From NCBI RefSeq assembly GCF_022179765.1, contig NZ_BPRE01000025.1, positions 1-45,649 on the forward strand: a stretch of 45,649 nt of DNA. Direction: 5' to 3'. The notes under the pieces are model-generated. The model was not told the DNA's origin. It made no database searches and saw only the letters and a program-made list of their open reading frames with translations. This DNA is from Methylorubrum suomiense (GTDB taxonomy: Bacteria; Pseudomonadota; Alphaproteobacteria; Rhizobiales; Beijerinckiaceae). Positions 41,345-45,649 of the stretch are shown one piece after another (position 1 is the stretch's first letter; every line of letters begins with the position of its first letter). The position numbers and the translations under genes were made by a program.

Positions 41345-42136
41345 CTAGACGGCTTCACACAGCTGTGTGCCTTTGACTGGCGTTGAGCGAAGCGACACCA
41401 AAGTGCCGCTGGCATTGTAGACAGCGCCCAGAACAGCCTCGAAGTGCCGCTTGACTGCGCCGTGGCACTCGCAGCTCGCTTCTTCCATCGCCGGACGGCT
41501 CTTGATGATGATGCGCCCGCGCCGGATCTGGATCAGGCCCTGCTCCTGCAAGGTCCGGAGCGTGCGCGTCAGGTAGGAGCGCTGCACGCCCAGCAGTTCC
41601 GCCAGCACTTCATGTGTGATGGGCAGGGCGTCGCTGCCGATGCGGTCCTGCAAGCTCAGGAGCCAACGGACACAGCGGGCCTCGATGGTATGGCTGGCGT
41701 TGCAGGCGACCGACTGCAGCACCTGGGCGAGCAGGCAATCCGAGTAGCGGGTCATCAGATTGCGCAGGCCCGGAGAGGTCTGTTTGATCTGCTGCAGCAC
41801 TGCCGCCTCGATGCGCAGCACCGAGCCGGGAACTTGGACAACAGCCCGGCTGAACGCGGGCAGGGAGCCCTGGCTCACCACACCACCGATCGCACCCTCG
41901 TGGCCAACCGTGGCGGTTTCGACCGCGCGCCCGTCCTGCAGCCCGATGACGAGGGCCGCCACGCACTGGCCGAGCGGAAAAGAGATGAAGCCAACGTCCT
42001 CGCCGGCCTCAAACAGCAGTTCGCCGCGCTGGAGCTCCCGCACCTCCAGATGGGGCTTCAGCACCGCCTGATCCGACAGGCGCAGGGCGCTGAGGAGCAG
42101 GTTGCCGCGAAGCAGGGCGTCGATGTCGGGGAGCAT
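41345..42136 (-). CDS. Crp/Fnr-family regulator, non-FNR type
   Basis: 263 residues from ATG 42136; the longer frame from 42220 is less likely. An effector domain (RELQRGELLFEAGEDVGFIS, then VGHEGAIGGVV) is followed by a HTH (ITHEVLAELLGVQRSYLTRT, then LRTLQEQGLIQIRRGRI). No N-terminal cysteine cluster is present, so it is unlikely to sense oxygen by an Fe-S centre. A short Cys-containing tail (EEASCECHGAVKRHFEA) is unusual. This subgroup is numerous in Methylobacterium; the effectors are unknown. It sits next to the HWE kinase gene, read in the same direction. Confidence 0.9.
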   Translation of the reverse strand: MLPDIDALLRGNLLLSALRLSDQAVLKPHLEVRELQRGELLFEAGEDVGFISFPLGQCVAALVIGLQDGRAVETATVGHEGAIGGVVSQGSLPAFSRAVVQVPGSVLRIEAAVLQQIKQTSPGLRNLMTRYSDCLLAQVLQSVACNASHTIEARCVRWLLSLQDRIGSDALPITHEVLAELLGVQRSYLTRTLRTLQEQGLIQIRRGRIIIKSRPAMEEASCECHGAVKRHFEAVLGAVYNASGTLVSLRSTPVKGTQLCEAV

Positions 42137-42354
42137 AACAGGCGGCAGCGAGTTGTCTTGGGTTGCGTATGCCCCAACCCTTATCGCGACGCTTATCCGC
42201 CTGTCTGTCCACAATTGCACAGATGCTGAGAAATTCAGCGGAATTCATGAGCTTGCGCCACTTCATCCCGGATGGGGGCTAGCCCATGCAACCATCTGCA
42301 TCTGAAGCGCTTCTAGGTTTGTGAAGACCAGCCCGTTTCAGCTCGCGCGTTGCC

Positions 42355-42612
42355 ATGCCTCGCTATTTTCTTGATTTTCAGGACGGTTCACTGTGGCTGA
42401 AGGACGAGGAGGGCCAGGAGTACGAAAACCTTCAAGCTGCACGTGACGCTGCGATCGCGGCGCTGCCTGACATTGGGCGCGAAGTTCCCCCTCAGGACGG
42501 CCGGCGCGAGTTCGTAGCCTTTGTGCGCGACACGCACGGCACGGAACTTTGTACCGTGCGCCTGGACCTAGCCGCAGAATGCCATCCTGAGCGTCAGAAC
42601 GCGGATCGCTGA
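42355..42612 (+). CDS. DUF6894 family small protein
   Basis: 85 residues. The start MPRYFLDFQDGSLWLKDEEG, then QEYENLQAARDAAIAALPDI, is the DUF6894 pattern: a strand, an acidic turn, then a helix ending in ALPDI. These short proteins are widespread in Methylobacterium and rhizobia, often near stress or signalling genes. No function is known. It is a single gene, divergent from the Crp-type gene. Confidence 0.82.
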   Translation: MPRYFLDFQDGSLWLKDEEGQEYENLQAARDAAIAALPDIGREVPPQDGRREFVAFVRDTHGTELCTVRLDLAAECHPERQNADR

Positions 42613-42629
42613 ACCCGGTTGTATGGGCA

Positions 42630-42842
42630 CTACTCACCGTCTCCGGCGGCTTCACGATCTTCGGCTTTGAGCACGGCCAGGTTAGCGCGGAGCTCCATGC
42701 CTATGATCCGGCGGCGGCGGCCCATCGCCCGGAGCATGTCTGCAGTTGCATGATGGCCGTCCTGCGCGAGACTGTGCGCCATCTCAGCGATCTCTCGCGC
42801 CATGCCTTCCTGTTCGACGATTTCAAGGATGGTCGCGTCCAT
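42630..42842 (-). CDS. Small helical hypothetical protein
   Basis: 70 residues from ATG 42842; an in-frame ATG at 42923 would add a basic tail. MDATILEIVEQEGMAREIAE, then MAHSLAQDGHHATADMLRAM, then GRRRRIIGMELRANLAVL, suggest an alpha-helical soluble protein. No recognised family. It is convergent with the DUF6894 gene. Confidence 0.5.
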   Translation of the reverse strand: MDATILEIVEQEGMAREIAEMAHSLAQDGHHATADMLRAMGRRRRIIGMELRANLAVLKAEDREAAGDGE

Positions 42843-43075
42843 ACGCTGCCTGCGCCGATCGGGCATCTGTCGCCGTCTAAGGGAGTGAGGTGTGCTGGAG
42901 GTGGCGATGACTGTCCCCCTCACAAGAGGATGTCTGATGCACCCAACTCAACTCGGGCTTGCCCTATTTGCACAACAACTTAGCAGTATCCTGCTGGCGC
43001 TGGCCGGTTGGTTCAGCCGACGAACCTGAGATAGTAGTGGCGTATTTGGGGTCAGGTGCATGCGAAGGCACGACG

Positions 43076-43282
43076 ATGACAGACGACGAGTTCCTCATGC
43101 AGTTGGGACGCCTGATCCGGGCCAGCGAGATCCGTGTCTCTGCGCGGATCCAGACGGTGTTATCCCTAACCGGAGCGGGCTTCGACACGACCGAGGCCGA
43201 GATCACGATGTGGCGTGAGTTGGAAGCGCTAACAGCCTTGCGTCGCCAGAAGCTACGGATCGATCCGTCGGGACAGCTGTGA
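43076..43282 (+). CDS. Small hypothetical protein
   Basis: 68 residues from ATG 43076, which follows CGAAGGCACGACG. MTDDEFLMQLGRLIRASEIR, then VSARIQTVLSLTGAGFDTTE, then AEITMWRELEALTALRRQKL looks like a real helical protein. No family is recognised. The longer frame from 42959 is probably not used. Confidence 0.5.
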   Translation: MTDDEFLMQLGRLIRASEIRVSARIQTVLSLTGAGFDTTEAEITMWRELEALTALRRQKLRIDPSGQL

Positions 43283-43568
43283 GCACCCTGATAATGACGG
43301 CGATTGAAGATGCCGCCGCGGCGCATTTGTAATGCCCGATGCAGGCCACTCAGACGCGAGTGTTCGCCCGCATCACGAAGGCGCTAGCCTCGCCGGAGAC
43401 GGGCCAGCCTATGACTCGGGCGGTGGGACCTTTCCAGCAGGTTGCGCATTGATCCGCTGTGGAAGTTACGAGCTCGCTTTCGTCCTCTTCCTCTGCGCTT
43501 TGGTGGTCGATGACGACAGCCTGATCCGCAGCCTTCAGTGAGCGCTCGGCTTCAGCCCACGTGCTGTA

Positions 43569-44096
43569 TCATCTGCGATCATAGCGGCGGCGGAGTTCAG
43601 CGGTGCGGGCTACGGTATGCCCGACCTGGCATGCCACGGCGGCCGCGCCGGCTCCTGTGCCGTTCATCCACTCGGAGAAGACAAGATCCCCGCAGTCAGC
43701 GTCACGGAAGCGCAGCCAAGCCTGCTGTGCCAGCTTGAGTTGCTCGCGCCATTTTCGGCCTGCCTCATCGTTGTCGATTGACTTCATGGCACGGGCGTAG
43801 GTGTCGTTTAGCTCCTTGTCTGCGATCTGCCGGGCGCGCTCCAGGCAGGCCCCAATCCCTGGGCTGATAACCTCAGCACAGGCCGCGCTGAGCGTGCTGG
43901 CTGCATCCGCGTGGGCCTTGTCCAGGGCGCGGGCCGCAACCTCGCCGTGGCGGTCCAGGCAGGCTGTCGGATCGTCCATGCTGCACGTCTCAGGCGTAGG
44001 CCCCCGAGGAGCGGCCATAGCCTGCGGCGCGACGTTCACGGTTGCCAGCATGCCGGCACAAGCGCCGAGGACAGCGGCAGCGAAGAGCCTGCTCAT
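43569..44096 (-). CDS. Exported LprI-type (DUF1311) protein
   Basis: 175 residues. The signal peptide ends near VAPQAMAA at about residue 28. The C-terminal part (CLERARQIADKELNDTYARA, then WREQLKLAQQAWLRFRDADC) is the LprI/DUF1311 pattern. In that family LprI-like proteins inhibit lysozymes, which suggests a periplasmic role in envelope protection. Two or three cysteine pairs (CSM..CLD, CAEV..CLE) suggest disulphides. It is followed by a lipoprotein gene upstream on the same strand. Confidence 0.85.
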   Translation of the reverse strand: MSRLFAAAVLGACAGMLATVNVAPQAMAAPRGPTPETCSMDDPTACLDRHGEVAARALDKAHADAASTLSAACAEVISPGIGACLERARQIADKELNDTYARAMKSIDNDEAGRKWREQLKLAQQAWLRFRDADCGDLVFSEWMNGTGAGAAAVACQVGHTVARTAELRRRYDRR

Positions 44097-44152
44097 GAAG
44101 ATTGATGCATCCGAGTGGTTTGCGGGGCTGGCTTGCTAGCGTGTGTGCAGCT

Positions 44153-44557
44153 TCATCGGGCGCGGCAGTCCGAGCCGTACCAAGTCATGGTCCTGCGATC
44201 CATGCCGCCCGAGCTCGAAGCCCCGCAGACCGGAAACCGCTTGTCGCCACTGCGCTGCTGGCTCAGGATCTTATAGACCTCGTGCTGCTGCTCACGCTGG
44301 CGGTTCTCCTCAGCCAGCTGCGCCTGACGCTGCATGCGCCGGTTCTCCTCCAGCACCTCGCGCTGCTGCACCACACCCATCATACACTGAGCAAACCCGT
44401 CGGTACCGGGCTCAAAGCCGAAGCCAGCGCACTGGTTGCGGTCCATGGCCTGCTGCTCCTTGGCCGTCACACAGGCTGAGAGCGTGATTGCGCATGCGCC
44501 GATCAGGCTCAGCCGCATCAGGGATGAAGCGATTGTTGTCGTTGAGAAACGGTCCAT
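44153..44557 (-). CDS. Lipoprotein of unknown function
   Basis: 134 residues from ATG 44557, preceded by GAGGTG. The lipobox ITLSAC in SLIGACAITLSACVTAKEQQ is clear. The next segment CAGFGFEPGTDGFAQCMMGV is a motif common to small alphaproteobacterial lipoproteins. A charged helix, QREVLEENRRMQRQAQLAEE, follows, and two further Cys lie near the end. It lies upstream of the LprI-type gene on the same strand (56 bp), perhaps in one transcript. Confidence 0.78.
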   Translation of the reverse strand: MDRFSTTTIASSLMRLSLIGACAITLSACVTAKEQQAMDRNQCAGFGFEPGTDGFAQCMMGVVQQREVLEENRRMQRQAQLAEENRQREQQHEVYKILSQQRSGDKRFPVCGASSSGGMDRRTMTWYGSDCRAR

Positions 44558-44863
44558 GGAACACACCTCGTGGCAGCTCATGCATCTGACGCTGCCAGTC
44601 TGTTAGTCTTTGGCCCCGCTTCCCTAGCGCGCACCGGTCAACTCAGCCTGCCGGGATTAGATAAAACTTTATCGAAAGGGCATTCACCCGTGGGACACCG
44701 CTTGCTCGCGCCGCGGGCGGCAGCACGAGACAAGTCCTAGGCTTCAGATGTGAGCGCAGACTGGGGATGGCGCGCGATTTTGACAAGCTGTTAACTTCAC
44801 AGCCGGATGCACCAGCATAGAGGCATATGGAGTAGTGGCTGGCTATCTGAGCGAGTTGTACGC

Positions 44864-44995
44864 ATGCCTCCTGACAACCACGCACTCTGGTACGACTACG
44901 AGACAGAAATGGACACCAAGCATCGGTCCAGGCACTGGTGGTGGGCAGCCCTAGTTGTTATCGTCACGCTGGCAGCTCTCTATTACTTCGAGTGA
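44864..44995 (+). CDS. Possible small single-span membrane protein
   Basis: 43 residues from ATG 44864 (62 if the ATG at 44807 is used). A polar start MPPDNHALWYDYETEMDTKH is followed by a clear membrane helix, HWWWAALVVIVTLAALYYFE, at the very C-terminus. No ribosome binding site of note. Coding status is moderately uncertain. Confidence 0.42.
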   Translation: MPPDNHALWYDYETEMDTKHRSRHWWWAALVVIVTLAALYYFE

Positions 44996-45316
44996 GACGG
45001 TGCTGGGAGATGATCTAAGCCGGACTTCATGCTGTAGCGTTACACATCGATAGAGCCGAATTCGGCCCCGCCGACCACCTTTCATAGTCGTTCCGAGCGG
45101 AATGCCGCTGCGGTGCTCAGCCTCATCGGACCGGGTAACTCGCCGGCCGCACAAGCGTTGTGCCTCGATACACGCAAGGCGCGGGACAAAGCCTCTCAGG
45201 AGGGCTGTAGCGGGTTTTTCAAGCCTATTGCCGCTCTCTGTCGGCTGAGCAGCCCAAAACGTCTCCAGGGGCCACTGAGGCCGATCTGCCACCCACACTC
45301 CCGGCAGCCCCTCTTG
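44996..45316. other. Intergenic region before the origin
   Basis: 321 bp between the small membrane protein and the origin hairpins. No gene is convincing; the open frames on both strands overlap each other and lack ribosome binding sites. Confidence 0.4.
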
Positions 45317-45538
45317 TCCGCCGTTAGGCGGACCCATTTTGGAATCAGCCGCCGGAGGCGGCTTCCGCATTGGGTGGGGGAGCGGGTTTTTGGCGGAGCC
45401 AAAAAGGGGGGGCCTTTCCGTTGTACCGGATTTGCCAGATAGGTCGAATCGGGCTGCTGCACCAGTTTTCTTAACGGTGCAATCCCGAAGTTATCCACAG
45501 AGCCGGTGTTTTAGAGTGTTTTAAAAGACTTTAAGAGT
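45317..45538. other. Origin left half: hairpins, DnaA box, AT-rich unwinding region
   Basis: Three compact inverted repeats follow one another. TCCGCC/GGCGGA pairs at 45317-45332, GCCGCC/GGCGGC at 45348-45362, and TTTTTGGC/GCCAAAAA at 45387-45405 with a 3-nt loop. A second perfect DnaA box (TTATCCACA) lies at 45491-45499. It is followed at 45507-45545 by a stretch very rich in A and T, unusual for this GC-rich plasmid. The iterons begin about 75 bp further on, across the circle junction. This layout is typical of an iteron-type oriV with a duplex unwinding element. The hairpins could be a terminator or a single-strand initiation signal. Confidence 0.75.
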
Positions 45539-45649
45539 TTTAGGCATTAGCGACCTGCCCCTCTGACAAAAATCATTGGTTAAAATCAGTGACTTGAGGC
45601 CATCCTTGATTGGCGAAGTACGGCCCTCAGATTTATGATGTACGGCTTG
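45539..45649. repeat. Second copy of the terminal direct repeat
   Basis: Exact copy of bases 1-111. It contains the first two iterons again. It should be trimmed when the circle is closed. Confidence 0.95.

Noticed and set aside
43332..43541. 69-residue plus-strand frame
   Set aside because: No ribosome binding site, Gly/Ser-rich start and no pattern of conservation that I recognise.
1..45649. CRISPR array or tRNA genes
   Set aside because: No regularly spaced 23-40-bp repeats with unique spacers and no cloverleaf were seen. The only regular arrays are the iterons and the phased ACGG repeats.

Overview
The window is almost certainly one complete circular plasmid. Bases 1-111 recur exactly at 45539-45649, so the unit is 45,538 bp and the overlap is an artefact of linearising a circle. 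The high GC content and the protein families (NepR, EcfG-type promoter, HWE kinase, DUF3768, DUF6894, many small orphan proteins) point to an alphaproteobacterium, most likely Methylobacterium/Methylorubrum. That genus call is inference from protein style; no 16S or tRNA gene is present.

Backbone (45.3 kb across the junction to 5.6 kb). The replication origin holds three hairpins, two DnaA boxes, an AT-rich stretch and six GAWGTACGG iterons, followed by a RepA-type initiator (RPA family) read on the minus strand. A small ParA and a ribbon-helix-helix partner form an overlapping pair upstream of it. A family of short sequence motifs is scattered through the intergenic DNA from 1.5 to 5.4 kb. 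This stretch also carries a DUF3768 gene pair and a HEPN/Abi-like gene, followed by an XRE regulator.

Stress and accessory block (6-14.8 kb). It holds a NepR-like anti-sigma factor and two DUF2382 (YsnF/AvaK) stress proteins behind a perfect EcfG-type promoter. It also holds an AraC regulator, a secreted protein with two Tudor/Agenet-like repeats, a serine recombinase with an HNH nuclease, and two AT-rich orphan genes.

Mobilisation block (14.8-22.2 kb). A VirD4/TraG coupling protein converges on a three-gene operon that resembles stbABC of IncW plasmids in order and character. A presumptive oriT with helically phased 10-12-bp repeats follows, then a small RHH-like protein and a TrwC/TraI (MOBF) relaxase. 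No mating-pair-formation (VirB/Trb) genes are present, so the plasmid looks mobilisable rather than self-transmissible.

Respiration and sensing block (22.4-44.6 kb). An FNR-type regulator with a cysteine cluster is followed by a TTGA-N6-TCAA box, an MFS transporter and a complete cyoABCD bo3-type quinol oxidase operon. Two IS3-family elements flank this block, and each truncates a GAF/PAS sensor gene. Beyond the second IS lie a chemoreceptor, a CHASE3-GGDEF diguanylate cyclase, a DUF892 ferritin-like protein, a single-domain response regulator, a GAF-4xPAS-HWE histidine kinase, a second Crp/Fnr regulator and several small or secreted orphan proteins. Overall the cargo looks like a sensing, oxygen-response and stress package.
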